Source: Ehrlichia muris AS145
GTDB taxonomy: Bacteria; Pseudomonadota; Alphaproteobacteria; Rickettsiales; Anaplasmataceae
Reading direction: 5' to 3'
Assembly: GCF_000508225.1 (NCBI RefSeq)
Contig: NC_023063.1
Span: forward strand, 1,116,001-1,180,000
DNA length: 64,000 nucleotides
In this document: one piece after another, positions 9,630 through 20,214 of the stretch
How the letters are laid out: every line of letters begins with the position of its first letter
Numbering within the stretch: the first letter of the stretch is position 1
Notes under the pieces: model-generated
The model's input: only the letters and a program-made list of their open reading frames with translations
Told to the model about the DNA's origin: nothing
Database searches by the model: none
Position numbers and translations under genes: made by a program

Positions 9630-10226
9630 CTATTCCTGTAAATGCCTACTCCCTGGAATTGACACAGGTATCTGACGCAAATATTCTGGAACATCTTCAT
9701 CCACATAACTTTTTATATTTAATTCAATCAGGCTAATTATAGGGAAAGGAAGTTTAACATCTCTACTACGCTTAACTAAAGCCGCCCCGGCAACAACAGT
9801 ACCACCATTCTTCCTGACACAATTTACTACTTCCATGGAAGTTTTCCCAGTTGTAATTACATCTTCCATAACTAAAACTTTACTTCCTTTCTTGATTTCA
9901 AAACCCCGACGCAATGTAAAAAGTCCATTAACACGTTCACAAAACACACTATTAACACCCAACTGTCTAGCAATTTCATAGCCAACTGTAATAGCTCCAA
10001 TCGCTGGAGAAACTATAAGATCTATATTCGGCAACACAGTACTAATTTTCTTTGCAAGTAGAGAACAAAATCTTATTGCAATAACTGGATTTTCAAATAA
10101 CCTAGCACATTGAACATATGTATCACTATGTAAGCCAGAAGATAGCACAAAATGACCACTGATTATCACCCCAATTTTAGTAAATTCATCATATATAGAA
10201 TCACTATTTAATAAATCCGCTTCCAT
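9630..10226 (-). CDS. pyrE: Orotate phosphoribosyltransferase
   Basis: PyrE makes orotidine monophosphate from orotate and PRPP in pyrimidine synthesis. The PRPP-binding signature VLVMEDVITTGKT is present in the second half, and LSSGLHSDTYVQ near residue 30 is the usual orotate-site segment. The length (198 aa) fits the family. I chose the ATG at 10226, which has AAGGTG eight bases ahead; a TTG two codons earlier is the other option. The gene begins 12 bases after the recA stop, and the downstream ThiF/MoeB-like gene follows at once, so the three genes appear to form an operon. Confidence 0.93.
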   Translation of the reverse strand: MEADLLNSDSIYDEFTKIGVIISGHFVLSSGLHSDTYVQCARLFENPVIAIRFCSLLAKKISTVLPNIDLIVSPAIGAITVGYEIARQLGVNSVFCERVNGLFTLRRGFEIKKGSKVLVMEDVITTGKTSMEVVNCVRKNGGTVVAGAALVKRSRDVKLPFPIISLIELNIKSYVDEDVPEYLRQIPVSIPGSRHLQE

Positions 10227-10238
10227 AACCAAAACACC

Positions 10239-11312
10239 TTAAAAAACTGTTTCTTCTACCTCATGAAGATTATCACTAGCCTCTACATTAAAACAACTAA
10301 CATCATTATTATTTGCTAGTATACTTCTTATTTTTTGCTCTATTTCATTTGCAGTATCACAATTAGCTTTCAGATAAGATTTTGCATTTTCTTTGCCCTG
10401 ACCAAGACGTATACTATTATATGAGTAGTATGACCCAGCTTTTTCAACAATATTAAGCTTCACCCCCATATCTATAATTTCTCCTGCCTTTGAAATCCCT
10501 TCATTATACATGATATCAAAATCTACCTGTTTAAAAGGAGGAGCTACTTTATTTTTTACAACCTTAACCTTAGTTTGATTGCCAATAATTACGTCTTTAT
10601 CCTTAATTGCACTCACTTTACGTATATCTAACCTTACAGAACTATAAAACTTTAAAGCATTTCCACCAGTAGTAGTTTCAGGATTTCCATAAACTACCCC
10701 TATTTTCATGCGTATTTGATTAATAAAAATAAGTACACAATTAGCTTTTGATACAATAGAAGTCAATTTCCTTAAGGCATGACTTAATAATCTAGCCTGC
10801 AGACCCATATGCTGATCACCCATATCACCTTCTATCTCTGCTCTAGGAGTCAATGCAGCTACAGAATCTATTACTATTACATCAATAGCACCAGAACAAA
10901 CCAAATACTCAACTATATGTAACGCTTGTTCACCTGTATCTGGTTGAGAAACAATTAAATCACCAGTATTTACACCTAATTTGCGAGCATACATTATATC
11001 TAAAGCATGTTCAGCATCAATAAATGCGCAATTTCCACCCTTCTTTTGTGATTCAGCAATTACATGCAAAGCAAGTGTTGTTTTCCCAGAACTTTCAGGC
11101 CCAAAAATCTCAACAATTCTACCTTTAGGAAAACCACCAATGCCTAAAGCTGTATCAAGTGCAATTGACCCAGTAGAAATACTATCTATTTTTTCAATAG
11201 CACCCTGTTTCAACTTCATTATTGCACCACGACCAAAAGCCTTTTCTATTTGACTAATCGCATTATCTAATGCTTTTTGCCGTTCCGGATTTAAATTTTT
11301 GCTATCAGACAT
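10239..11312 (-). CDS. recA: RecA recombinase
   Basis: RecA forms filaments on single-stranded DNA, drives homologous strand exchange and repair, and would be needed for the gene conversion inferred among the omp genes in this window. The Walker A loop GPESSGKTT, the FIDAEHALD block, Walker [11 protein letters not shown], the L1 loop [16 protein letters not shown] and [13 protein letters not shown] are all intact. Its length of 357 aa is normal. A consensus -35 TTGACA lies upstream. No clear LexA-type operator was seen, which fits the reduced SOS systems of this order. Confidence 0.98.
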   Translation of the reverse strand: MSDSKNLNPERQKALDNAISQIEKAFGRGAIMKLKQGAIEKIDSISTGSIALDTALGIGGFPKGRIVEIFGPESSGKTTLALHVIAESQKKGGNCAFIDAEHALDIMYARKLGVNTGDLIVSQPDTGEQALHIVEYLVCSGAIDVIVIDSVAALTPRAEIEGDMGDQHMGLQARLLSHALRKLTSIVSKANCVLIFINQIRMKIGVVYGNPETTTGGNALKFYSSVRLDIRKVSAIKDKDVIIGNQTKVKVVKNKVAPPFKQVDFDIMYNEGISKAGEIIDMGVKLNIVEKAGSYYSYNSIRLGQGKENAKSYLKANCDTANEIEQKIRSILANNNDVSCFNVEASDNLHEVEETVF

Positions 11313-11345
11313 AATTAAAATGATAAATATTTATAATTTTAAGGA

Positions 11346-11375
11346 AAGCTAATCACTCTTAATACTAATTGTCAA
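11346..11375 (-). promoter_or_regulatory. Candidate recA promoter
   Basis: On the minus strand, a perfect TTGACA (11370-11375) is followed after 18 bases by TAGCTT (11346-11351), 34 bases ahead of the recA ATG. The -35 is consensus; the -10 is weak. Confidence 0.35.
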
Positions 11376-11791
11376 GTTATAAATTACTACACTATTTAAT
11401 TTTAAGTATATCAAATTTAAGCATTCACAAATAGTTTTTCTAACTTAAAAATTATTGAAATAGTCATCAATTTACCAATAACATATACCCACTGTTATAA
11501 ACTCAAATCACAACTATTAAATATCTATAGGACTGTTAGCCACTTTTCACTTTAATTATTAAAACATCAATAAACAAAAGCTCTACTCACCATCACGGGG
11601 AGATATAACTATAACCTATTATATAAACAACTTAATTAAAACCGTATGGCTATTTTAGTAAATTTACCAGTAGTAAGAAATATAACATTATTCAAACATT
11701 AAATTCCGTAAGATTAAAACATTATGGACACAATAATTCCATAACTTACACTTAACTATATACTGTCAACCTTGCAATCAAGCATTCAAAT
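11376..11791. other. Intergenic spacer, nothing recognised
   Basis: AT-rich spacer between recA (reading away on the minus strand) and the 3' end of bioD. A CATCACGGGGAG patch near 11590 stands out in composition, but no gene or hairpin was identified. Confidence 0.5.
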
Positions 11792-12472
11792 TTAGTTATC
11801 CAAATCTATGAAATTCACTATATCACCTGAAGTATTTTTCCATAGATCAAAATTACCTGTAACATAAGGCTGAATATATATTGATTTACCTGTATATTCA
11901 TAAATAAACTTCACTATATCATCAACATTAGCAACATTGTTATCCTTAAGAGTAAGCACAATTTTTACATCCATACCAGACAATACCTGAAGTGCTGTTA
12001 ATGTATGGCTTATACTACCTAAGTAAGAACCTACAACTAAAATTACCTTAACTCTTAAATCTTTCATTATATCCAAGCAAGTTTTGTTATCTGTAATAGG
12101 GGACATAACTCCACCTACCCCTTCTATTAATAAATAATCATAAGATTGATTAATGTATTGATAACAGAATGCCATAATTTCATCATAATCTAATTTAGTG
12201 TTTTCTAATTTAGCAGCTATGTTAGGAGCATGCGGATAATATAATCTCCAAGGAGAAATTTTTGCTATATTATGACCATGACAATCCATATTCAAACTAC
12301 ATAGTATTTTACCTGTATCACTATCTAAAACATTTGCATTGTCCCACCCACTAACCACAGGTTTTATTGCATGCACTACCTTGCAGTTTTTACTTAAATG
12401 CCAGCATAGCGTTGTCATAATAAAAGTTTTTCCTATATCAGTACCGCAAGATGTAATAAAATAAGCTGACAT
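11792..12472 (-). CDS. bioD: Dethiobiotin synthetase
   Basis: BioD closes the ureido ring of dethiobiotin from 7,8-diaminopelargonate, CO2 and ATP in biotin synthesis. The protein opens with SAYFITSCGTDIGKTF, the BioD P-loop (GTDxGKT), and has KPVVSGWDN, SPWRLYYPHAPNIAA and the LLIEGVGGVMSPI motif that binds nucleotide and substrate. Its length is 226 aa. I chose the ATG at 12472; a TTG at 12487 would add five residues. Ehrlichia species are known to keep a biotin pathway. The other bio genes are not in this window. Confidence 0.93.
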   Translation of the reverse strand: MSAYFITSCGTDIGKTFIMTTLCWHLSKNCKVVHAIKPVVSGWDNANVLDSDTGKILCSLNMDCHGHNIAKISPWRLYYPHAPNIAAKLENTKLDYDEIMAFCYQYINQSYDYLLIEGVGGVMSPITDNKTCLDIMKDLRVKVILVVGSYLGSISHTLTALQVLSGMDVKIVLTLKDNNVANVDDIVKFIYEYTGKSIYIQPYVTGNFDLWKNTSGDIVNFIDLDN

Positions 12473-12559
12473 TTGAACATCAACCAATATAATTTAATAA
12501 TGTATATTAACCATATATAAACTCAATTCACAACGTTTAAAAATAAGGACAATTCGATT

Positions 12560-13513
12560 ATGACAGATGCAAATAATAAAGGATTTTTCAGCAACATTAA
12601 GAAAGGCTTATTCAAAACTTCATCAAAGTTAAGTGATGGTATAAAAAAAATTTTTTCTAGTGGAAAAAAGATTGACCAAGAAACCTTAGAAGAATTAAAA
12701 GAGCTACTCATTACAGCAGATGTTGGATATGAAAATGCTTCACTACTTACACAAAAACTTGCAAGCATGAAATTCAATGAAATGGATGACAGTACAGTAA
12801 AGCAAAAATTAGCAGAATCAATAGAAAACATTTTATCACAAGTTGAAAAACCTTTATCTACAAATCATAAACCACATGTAATTATGGTATGTGGTACAAA
12901 TGGTAATGGTAAAACCACAACCATAGGGAAATTAGCATATAAATTTAAGAATGAAGGCAAAAAAGTATTAGTTGCAGCATGTGATACATTCCGTGCAGCA
13001 GCCACCGAACAACTAGTAGTGTGGTCACAAAAAATAAATTTTCCAGTAGTCACAGGTAATCAAGGCGCAGATGCAGCAAGTATAGCATATCAAGCCATGA
13101 AACAGGCTTTAAATGACCAATTTGATGTTTTATTAATTGATACAGCTGGAAGATTACACAATCATAAAAATTTAATGGAAGAATTAGCAAAAATTAAAAG
13201 AATTATAAGTAAGCACAATAACAATGCACCTCATGATGTTATACTAATACTAGATGCAACCACTGGGCAAAATGCTGTCAATCAAGTTGATGCTTTTTCG
13301 CAATTCGTAAACATTAGCGGATTAATCGTAACTAAGTTAGATGGCACAGCAAAAGGTGGAGTAGTTCTAAGAATAGCACAGAAATACAAGCTGAACATTC
13401 ATGCAATAGGAATAGGTGAACATGTGACACAACTTCAAGATTTTTCCGCTAAAGAATTTGCTGCAGGATTACTTAATATAGAAAACACACAATTACAAAT
13501 ATCTACTGAATGA
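12560..13513 (+). CDS. ftsY: Signal recognition particle receptor FtsY
   Basis: FtsY is the GTPase that docks the signal recognition particle with its ribosome at the membrane. The GTPase motifs are clear: GTNGNGKTTT (G1), DTFRAAATEQL, DTAGRLHN (G3), TKLDGTAKGG (G4) and GIGEHVTQLQDF (G5). The N domain (four-helix bundle) is at about 30-95, with the typical LKELLITADVG. There is only a short N-terminal extension rather than the long acidic A domain of enterobacteria, as in most alphaproteobacteria. It is divergent from bioD, leaving a 90-base shared promoter region. It acts with SecA and SecD in export. Confidence 0.96.
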   Translation: MTDANNKGFFSNIKKGLFKTSSKLSDGIKKIFSSGKKIDQETLEELKELLITADVGYENASLLTQKLASMKFNEMDDSTVKQKLAESIENILSQVEKPLSTNHKPHVIMVCGTNGNGKTTTIGKLAYKFKNEGKKVLVAACDTFRAAATEQLVVWSQKINFPVVTGNQGADAASIAYQAMKQALNDQFDVLLIDTAGRLHNHKNLMEELAKIKRIISKHNNNAPHDVILILDATTGQNAVNQVDAFSQFVNISGLIVTKLDGTAKGGVVLRIAQKYKLNIHAIGIGEHVTQLQDFSAKEFAAGLLNIENTQLQISTE

Positions 13514-13949
13514 AACACTTTAGCATAATAATAATTTATCACTTAATAATTGTTATTTATTACTGTAAGCCCCCAGATTTATTATTTATAGATACATTAC
13601 TATTGTCTCTTTTGATATATGTAGAAATCTATGTATAACTACAAGCATTATTTATTTAAATCCCTACAATCCACCACTACTTATTAATCTTATAGGCATC
13701 CAAATGATTTGTTATACTATACTTCTTTTGATCTATGGAAAAATCTATACCTAGTACTCTCCATCCAAATACTTACAATTTACCCACTGCTGATTAATCT
13801 TACACAGCAGAAATCCCGATTGACTTGCAACATAAGTCCACTACACTTAGTATTTACGTCAAAAAGTCAACACAACCTATTGCAACATTCTTTACTAACA
13901 CACTTTAATGTAACAATTACAGTACCTAACTAGTCATTGTTAGTTATTA
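13514..13949. other. Intergenic spacer containing a decayed duplication
   Basis: Spacer between the convergent ftsY and icd genes. Besides the repeat described separately at 13608-13815, I see no terminator hairpin with a T run. A 74-codon frame at 13709-13933 lies over the repeat and is judged spurious. Confidence 0.5.
13608..13815. repeat. Decayed tandem duplication, period about 116 bp
   Basis: TCTTTTGATATATG at 13608 corresponds to TCTTTTGATCTATG at 13724, and the similarity runs on through AAATCTAT, the TCCAAATA/TTTAAAT-type segment, TTACAAT-like bases and finally ATTAATCTTA at the end of each unit. Substitutions and small indels are frequent, so the duplication is old. Confidence 0.6.
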
Positions 13950-15398
13950 TCACATAGTGAAAAATCCAGCTTGATTATCATATAAATATAATTTTTCCAT
14001 TTTTACTACGTCTATCTTCTTCTGGTCGATGTTAAACAGTAATTGATTAACATGTTCATTCATGATCGTATCACCTTGATTCTTCACATAAAACCTACAA
14101 CATATTTGGTCTATATAAGAAAGATTTGCATTCGCAGATTCATCAGGCCAAACTTCCAATCCTTTACTATGAACCAGTACAAGTTCTAGTTTATCATGTG
14201 TAATACCTTGAAGAGTATGAATTAATTGCTTAGAATTTAAGTCTACATTATCACAACCAATAGTTATATCCACTCCAACAAGGGTTTTAGCAACGTAAGA
14301 CGGCTCATACGTATAAAATATACCGGTTCTACTTGCATTATCTTGAAATACTGACTTTGGTAATTGGGATGGAATTTGCCCAAAATTTTCAATAATAGCC
14401 TTAGCAAAATCCATTGTAGAAACTTTTTCCCTACTAACTTGACTTTGGTAAATATCTGCCGTATGAATACCATCTTCTAAGGTCTTGAGAAATGCATTAT
14501 AAATCAATTCTGCCTTATCGAACTTTTTTAAATATATCAACATCTGTATAGCTGCATTCAATAATCCAGAAGGATTTGCTATATTCTTTCCAGCTATATC
14601 TGGAGCTGACCCATGAACAGCTTCAAACATTGCATAACTATCTCCTATATTAGCACTACCTGCAAGACCTATAGATCCTGACAACTCAGCAACTATATCA
14701 GATACAATATCACCATAAAGATTAGTAGTCACTATAACATCAAAATGTTCAGGGTTAGTAGCCACCTTAGCCATGCCAATATCAACAATATAATGATCTG
14801 AATCAATATCAGGATAATTTTTTGCAATTTTTGAAAAAGACTTATGAAAAATTCCATCTGTCATTTTCATAATATTATCCTTTATCAAACAAGTAACCCT
14901 TTTTCTATTATTAACGGTAGCATAGTGAAACGCATAATTGCATATCCTCTCTGAACCTGATCTCGTGATAATCTTTGAACATTGATATGTATCACTAGTC
15001 AACCTATGTTCTATACCAGTATATGTATCCTCTTCGTTCTCTCGAATTATCACTACATTAAGATTAGGATATTTTGTTTTTACTAGAGGATGATAGGAAA
15101 TACATGGCCTAACATTTGCATATAATCCTAACTTCTTTCTCAATGTTACGTTAAGACTTTTATGACCTTGACCTTGCGGAGTCATAGTAGGAGATTTAAG
15201 CAATATTTTTGTTCTATAAATAGAATCCCACGATGAAGGTGCAATACCAGAAGACCATTCTTTTTTATACAAATTATGTCCTACTTCTATAGTCTCTATA
15301 ACCAAACCTGATTCTGCTTCACTCAAAATTAACAGTACAGCTTCCATGATTTCTGGACCAATACCGTCTCCGTAAGCAACCGTTATTGGAATTGACAT
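13950..15398 (-). CDS. icd: NADP-dependent isocitrate dehydrogenase (482-aa type)
   Basis: Icd oxidatively decarboxylates isocitrate to 2-oxoglutarate in the TCA cycle, a main energy route in Ehrlichia. The protein opens ITVAYGDGIGPEIMEAV, has the substrate arginine segment VTLRKKLGLYANVRP, then VIIRENEEDTYTGIEH, the metal-binding ATNPEHFDVIVTTNLYGDI and EAVHGSAPDIAGKNIANP. About 150 extra C-terminal residues after the catalytic fold match the longer bacterial form known from Rickettsiales and Thermus rather than the E. coli enzyme. It converges on ftsY. Confidence 0.95.
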   Translation of the reverse strand: MSIPITVAYGDGIGPEIMEAVLLILSEAESGLVIETIEVGHNLYKKEWSSGIAPSSWDSIYRTKILLKSPTMTPQGQGHKSLNVTLRKKLGLYANVRPCISYHPLVKTKYPNLNVVIIRENEEDTYTGIEHRLTSDTYQCSKIITRSGSERICNYAFHYATVNNRKRVTCLIKDNIMKMTDGIFHKSFSKIAKNYPDIDSDHYIVDIGMAKVATNPEHFDVIVTTNLYGDIVSDIVAELSGSIGLAGSANIGDSYAMFEAVHGSAPDIAGKNIANPSGLLNAAIQMLIYLKKFDKAELIYNAFLKTLEDGIHTADIYQSQVSREKVSTMDFAKAIIENFGQIPSQLPKSVFQDNASRTGIFYTYEPSYVAKTLVGVDITIGCDNVDLNSKQLIHTLQGITHDKLELVLVHSKGLEVWPDESANANLSYIDQICCRFYVKNQGDTIMNEHVNQLLFNIDQKKIDVVKMEKLYLYDNQAGFFTM

Positions 15399-15724
15399 TA
15401 TATTCCTTCCATATTTAATAACAATATAGTTATTTTCTAAACCGAAAAAAACCTAATTATATAGATAATGTAACACTAAAAACAACAAAAATATATCAAA
15501 TATGCTTATAATGAATATAAGACGTTAAGTAATCTTCCAATATTATTATCAGTTAAACTTAAGACTCCTATCAAGGTAATAATTCATATCAATATACACT
15601 AAGTTAATGACCATTTATAAGACTATATCATTTATTTTGCGGTACTAATAGTTTATAGATCCTTCAATATTATAAATACAAGTATAAAAAGCAGTGTTAT
15701 AATATATATTTTTAGTTACGCGGT
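15399..15724. other. Divergent promoter region of icd and recJ
   Basis: AT-rich spacer that must hold promoters for both divergent genes. No distinctive repeat or hairpin was found. Confidence 0.45.
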
Positions 15725-17482
15725 ATGCTAGATTGCAATTTAGAAAACTCAGAATATATTGGTGTAACAGGTGCACTATGGAAACCATACAATGTAAACC
15801 TTCGCGATGTTTTAACAATAACGCAAAAATTTCATTTATCTGAAATTGTCGCAAGAATATTATCAGCAAGAAAAGTAAGTATTGAAGAAATTGATGACTT
15901 CTTATACCCCACATTAAGGTCATCATTACCTGATCCTTTCCATCTTTTAGACATGGACAAAGCAGTACAAAGAATTTGCAACGCAATATACAAAAAAGAA
16001 AAAATAGTTATTTTTGGAGATTATGATGTTGATGGAGCAACATCATCTGCATTAATAAAGCAATACCTAACACAAATAGGTGTATCCACAACAATATATA
16101 TTCCAGATCGCATATGTGAAGGATATGGACCAAATACTCAAGCTCTACTCAAATTGCAAGAAATTGGCAATAGTTTATGCATAACTGTAGATTGTGGAAC
16201 TATAGCACATGAACCAATATCTGCAGCAAAATTAGTAAATCTTGATGTGATAGTTATTGATCACCATATGGGTCTGAATACTTTACCAGATGCAATTGCA
16301 GTTATTAATCCTAATCGCTTAGATGAAAATTCTCCATATACATACTTAGCAGGAGTTGGTGTATCATTCTTAATGCTCGTAGCACTAAATAAAACTTTAA
16401 AAGAAAAAGGATTCTTTACACACAATCATGAGCCAAACCTAATAAACTATCTAGATTTAGTAGCATTGGGAACCGTGTGTGATGTTATGCCTATCATAGG
16501 ATTAAACAGAGCTTTTGTAAAACAAGGCTTAAAAATCATGGCAACAAGACAAAATATAGGTCTCAAAATTCTATCCGATATTATTGGATTAGAAGAAAAA
16601 CCAAATATTTATCAACTAGGATTCAACATAGGACCACATATTAACGCTGGAGGAAGGGTTGGAAACGCAAGCCTAGGTGCAAGATTATTATCAACCAATA
16701 GTGAAGAAGAAGCCCTAGAAATTTCAGAAAAATTACAAAATTTCAACCTAGAAAGGAAAGAACTAGAACATAAAAGTTTTAACGAAGCAGTAGAACAAGC
16801 AGAAGCTCTTATATCCAGAAATACAAATTTAATTATGGTTGCAGGAAACTGGCACCCAGGAATAATAGGTATAGTAGCAGGACGACTCAAAGATAAATTT
16901 TTTCTACCAAGCATAGTAATTTCATTAGACAATGGCATTGGTAAAGCAAGTGCAAGATCGATACCAGATGTAGACTTAGGTGCAGCCATTTTATCAGCAA
17001 AATTAGAAGGAATAATAACCGAAGGAGGAGGACATGCTATGGCTGCTGGGTTCTCAGTGCAGGAGGATAAAATTAAAACGTTATATGAATTTCTTTCGCA
17101 GAAATTTCACAATATCAACAAACAAAAGGTATTCAAAGTAGATGGCATTATTACTGTTACAGCAATTAATCTACTTTTATGGAAGAAACTACAGTTTTTA
17201 GAACCATTTGGTATAGGTAATCCTGAACCAAGATTCATTCTGACAAACATTAAAATAAAAAATCCAGAAGTTATAGGAGATAGTCACATAAGATGCTTAA
17301 TTTATGACAATAAAACCTTTATAAAGGGAATTTGTTTCAGATGTATAGATACAGAATTAGGCCTAGCTTTATTAGAACGCACTGCAATTATGTTACTAGG
17401 AAAAATTAGTGTTAACTATTGGAGAGGTAATGAGAACATACAGTTTATAATAGAAGATGCAATTATAAAAAGTTATGTATAA
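15725..17482 (+). CDS. recJ: Single-stranded-DNA-specific exonuclease RecJ
   Basis: RecJ degrades single-stranded DNA 5' to 3' in recombination and repair. The DHH-family motifs appear in order: FGDYDVDGATSSAL (motif I), TVDCGT (II), VIDHHMG (III, the DHH), LAGVGVSFLM, and the DHHA1-domain GGGHAMAAGFSV near residues 435-450. The C-terminal OB-fold portion, LEPFGIGNPEPRF onward, is complete. At 585 aa it is a normal length. It starts at the ATG at 15725, right after an AT-rich promoter region, and is transcribed alone. Confidence 0.95.
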   Translation: MLDCNLENSEYIGVTGALWKPYNVNLRDVLTITQKFHLSEIVARILSARKVSIEEIDDFLYPTLRSSLPDPFHLLDMDKAVQRICNAIYKKEKIVIFGDYDVDGATSSALIKQYLTQIGVSTTIYIPDRICEGYGPNTQALLKLQEIGNSLCITVDCGTIAHEPISAAKLVNLDVIVIDHHMGLNTLPDAIAVINPNRLDENSPYTYLAGVGVSFLMLVALNKTLKEKGFFTHNHEPNLINYLDLVALGTVCDVMPIIGLNRAFVKQGLKIMATRQNIGLKILSDIIGLEEKPNIYQLGFNIGPHINAGGRVGNASLGARLLSTNSEEEALEISEKLQNFNLERKELEHKSFNEAVEQAEALISRNTNLIMVAGNWHPGIIGIVAGRLKDKFFLPSIVISLDNGIGKASARSIPDVDLGAAILSAKLEGIITEGGGHAMAAGFSVQEDKIKTLYEFLSQKFHNINKQKVFKVDGIITVTAINLLLWKKLQFLEPFGIGNPEPRFILTNIKIKNPEVIGDSHIRCLIYDNKTFIKGICFRCIDTELGLALLERTAIMLLGKISVNYWRGNENIQFIIEDAIIKSYV

Positions 17483-18461
17483 ATGATCACAAATTAATTT
17501 ATCCAATAACCCAAAATGAGTTCAACATAGAAGTATTAAACATAAATATTGTTGAAACAAATTTAGTAAAAAACACACTATATTAACTAATTAGCCAATG
17601 ATTTTTGCTTATAAGATATAAACAGTATAGAGAAGGTGGCATCAAGTAACACTTCCTATCCACCACCATATTTTGCTAATATATACTGAATAGTACATTT
17701 TGAACATAATAAAATTCTTAAAAAACCAATTATTATAATCTACAGATATAAATAGTATATAAGCATCAAGCAACAGTTCCTATTTACCACAATATACAAC
17801 TGAGTAGGACATTCTGAACACAATACATATCAGTGAACAATTCCACACATAATAAAATTTTTAAAAAACTAATTATGCAATATACAGATATAAACAGTAT
17901 AGAGACACCAAGTAACAGTTCCTATTCACCACAATATCTTGTTAATTCTATGCATAGCACATCTTGAACACAATATACATCAAAAACAGTATAAGGAACA
18001 TCAAGTAAACTGCTTTCTATCCACAAATAGATCTTAAATCTAGTATGTATTTTCAGTATATTATTAAACATAAATACATCTTAGTGGAACACACCTCACA
18101 TTACAAAATCTTTACATCAATTCTTACAATCCATTAAATAATCCAAAATGCCAAACAAGTAGTTTCATAACTAGCAAGTATATCTACCTATAAAATTACA
18201 CCCAGCTGTTATTGTAAAAAATATTCCTACTTTCAATTCCTCAATAAACGAAAATATATACACATATTTATGTTTTTATATACATTATAATCATATACTA
18301 AATGGGAATAGTATTAAATTATGTCACAAGATCTTACATATTACTATGTATACGTTAATCGTAATACAAATGGTCAAAAAAATTAATAAGATCTAAAAAA
18401 ACAATGCAATACTATCAGTATTTGTTTAACATTTTATTGTTTTAATAATCTAACATTACAA
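17483..18461. other. Long intergenic spacer with degenerate repeats
   Basis: Nearly 1 kb with no coding frame. The first part holds the degenerate repeats listed separately. The part from 18031 shows nothing recognisable beyond AT-rich sequence, but must include the cca promoter. Confidence 0.5.
17611..18030. repeat. Degenerate tandem repeats, period about 95-140 bp
   Basis: A core AGATATAAACAGTATAGAG followed by CATCAAGTAACA-CTTCCTAT-CACCA and later ACA-TTTTGAACA-AATA recurs at about 17614, 17744, 17884 and, shortened, 17980. Units differ by many substitutions and by deletions. No frame is open through them. The array looks like an old, decaying tandem duplication. Confidence 0.75.
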
Positions 18462-19655
18462 ATGTACGATAATTTTATAAATCACGATGATATTCTATTA
18501 ATTATAAACGCAATAAAAAAATTTCAAGGAGATATTAGGCTAGTAGGTGGATGTGTAAGGGATAATCTCCTAAAAAGACAAATTATAGATATTGACTTCG
18601 CAACTACTTTATTACCTACTCAAATAATAAATTCTCTAGTTGCAGCACATATTAAAGCTATACCAACAGGTATTAAACATGGTACAATAACAGCTATAGT
18701 AAATAATACAGCATATGAAATCACTACATTAAGATCTGATATCAGTTGTGATGGAAGACATGCTGAAGTAAAATTTACAAATAATTGGCAACAAGATGCC
18801 TCAAGAAGAGATTTTACCTTTAATGCACTATATTGTGATGAAAAAGGAATAATATATGACTATTTTTCTGGTCTGCAAGATCTAGAGAGAAAACAGTTAA
18901 ATTTCATTGGAGATCCAGAAATTAGAATACAAGAAGACTATCTACGTATACTTCGGGCATTCAGATTCTATGCTTCTATATGTAGTCACAATAAATTGAG
19001 TGATGAAATAGTTTATGCTTGTACACAATATTCATCTTGCCTCAATAAGCTATCTAGAGAACGCATACGTGACGAATTTTTTAAACTTTTATCATGCCCA
19101 AACTTATCTAATACATTAAAGATTATGCAAAAATGTCATGTATTAGAAAAAATCATTCCTTTTGAAGTTACACCAGATATAATGTCATCTGATATACTAT
19201 CAGATGCAGACCCACTAACAAAATTAGCAGCCTTATTAAGAACAAACAACAATTATTCATTTGATACAATTAAAACGTCTTTATGCTTATCAAATCATAA
19301 TCACAAAATACTTGTATCATTATTAAATAATAACTTAGAATTTCCACTTTCAATTATTGAACAACAGAAGTATATAAATAAGCTTGGAAAAAAAATATAT
19401 TGTGAGCTAATTAGAATAAGGCACGCAGAACTAAACCTAAATTATCATGACCTAGTACAATATATTGAGTACGCAGATCAGTTAACTATTCCCGAATTTC
19501 CCATCTCTGGCAAAGATTTATTCAATATAGGATATCAAGCAGGGAAAAATCTTGGTACTACTTTAAAGAAAATCAAGGATTTTTGGGAAAATAGCTCATA
19601 CCAGTTAACAAAATCCCAATTATTAGATTACGCAAAAGAATTACTAAAAAAATAA
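18462..19655 (+). CDS. cca: tRNA nucleotidyltransferase / poly(A) polymerase family protein
   Basis: Class II nucleotidyltransferase, most likely the enzyme that adds or repairs the CCA end of tRNAs. The LVGGCVRDNLL motif followed by DIDFATT supplies the catalytic GG and DxD elements. ITTLRSDISCDGRHAEV and DASRRDFTFNALYCD are the template and flexible-loop motifs. EDYLRILRAFRFYAS and LSRERIRDE define the neck domain. Its length of 397 aa is close to the alphaproteobacterial form. Poly(A) polymerase activity cannot be excluded by reading alone. Confidence 0.9.
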   Translation: MYDNFINHDDILLIINAIKKFQGDIRLVGGCVRDNLLKRQIIDIDFATTLLPTQIINSLVAAHIKAIPTGIKHGTITAIVNNTAYEITTLRSDISCDGRHAEVKFTNNWQQDASRRDFTFNALYCDEKGIIYDYFSGLQDLERKQLNFIGDPEIRIQEDYLRILRAFRFYASICSHNKLSDEIVYACTQYSSCLNKLSRERIRDEFFKLLSCPNLSNTLKIMQKCHVLEKIIPFEVTPDIMSSDILSDADPLTKLAALLRTNNNYSFDTIKTSLCLSNHNHKILVSLLNNNLEFPLSIIEQQKYINKLGKKIYCELIRIRHAELNLNYHDLVQYIEYADQLTIPEFPISGKDLFNIGYQAGKNLGTTLKKIKDFWENSSYQLTKSQLLDYAKELLKK

Positions 19656-20214
19656 AGAATTAGATTGCAAATTTTATTATTATTTCCAAAGAATAAAATC
19701 TAGTGACACTTTAAGTGTATGGCACTATATTCTTATATAAATACAGAAACCACTTATAAACAGTTATAACAAAGTACAATATTTATACAGTTACTTTAAA
19801 ACATAAGCAAGGTAACACTCACACCATTCTTATTTTTATCAAAAATTTTCAACTTTATCTGAATTTATTATATATAAAGCTTAACTACCACAACTATAGA
19901 TACAAAATTGCGTTAACAATATGTTTTACTTATAGACATAGCAACTGCATTACTTATTTCTTAAAGCAATAATTTACAATTCCTTAAGAAGATCATTTTT
20001 AAAATATTCAACTTAAGATCACATTCCCTTTATATAGAAACCCAACTATCACTTAAGTAATAACAACATTACAAACTAAAACCTGACAAGCAAATAACAC
20101 AAAAGTCCAACAACAAGTACTTAAACTATAGGAACTAGTTTTGCTAACCTTAAATAATAATGTATATGCACATAAGTTCAGACTTCAAATACGAATACAT
20201 TTTAATATAAATAA
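19656..20214. other. Intergenic spacer between convergent cca and ndk
   Basis: AT-rich spacer without a gene. Apart from the hairpin at 19701-19727 I see no structure. Confidence 0.5.
19701..19727 (+). terminator. Candidate hairpin downstream of cca
   Basis: TAGTG at 19701 pairs with CACTA at 19723, enclosing ACACT-TTA-AGTGT. The hairpin lies 46 bases after the cca stop in a convergent spacer. It is not followed by a clean T run. Confidence 0.35.

Noticed and set aside
13709-13933. 74-codon frame in the ftsY-icd spacer
   Set aside because: It lies over a decayed duplication and has no family features.
14264-14473. Frame antiparallel in phase shift to icd
   Set aside because: Out-of-frame shadow on the same strand as the intact icd gene.
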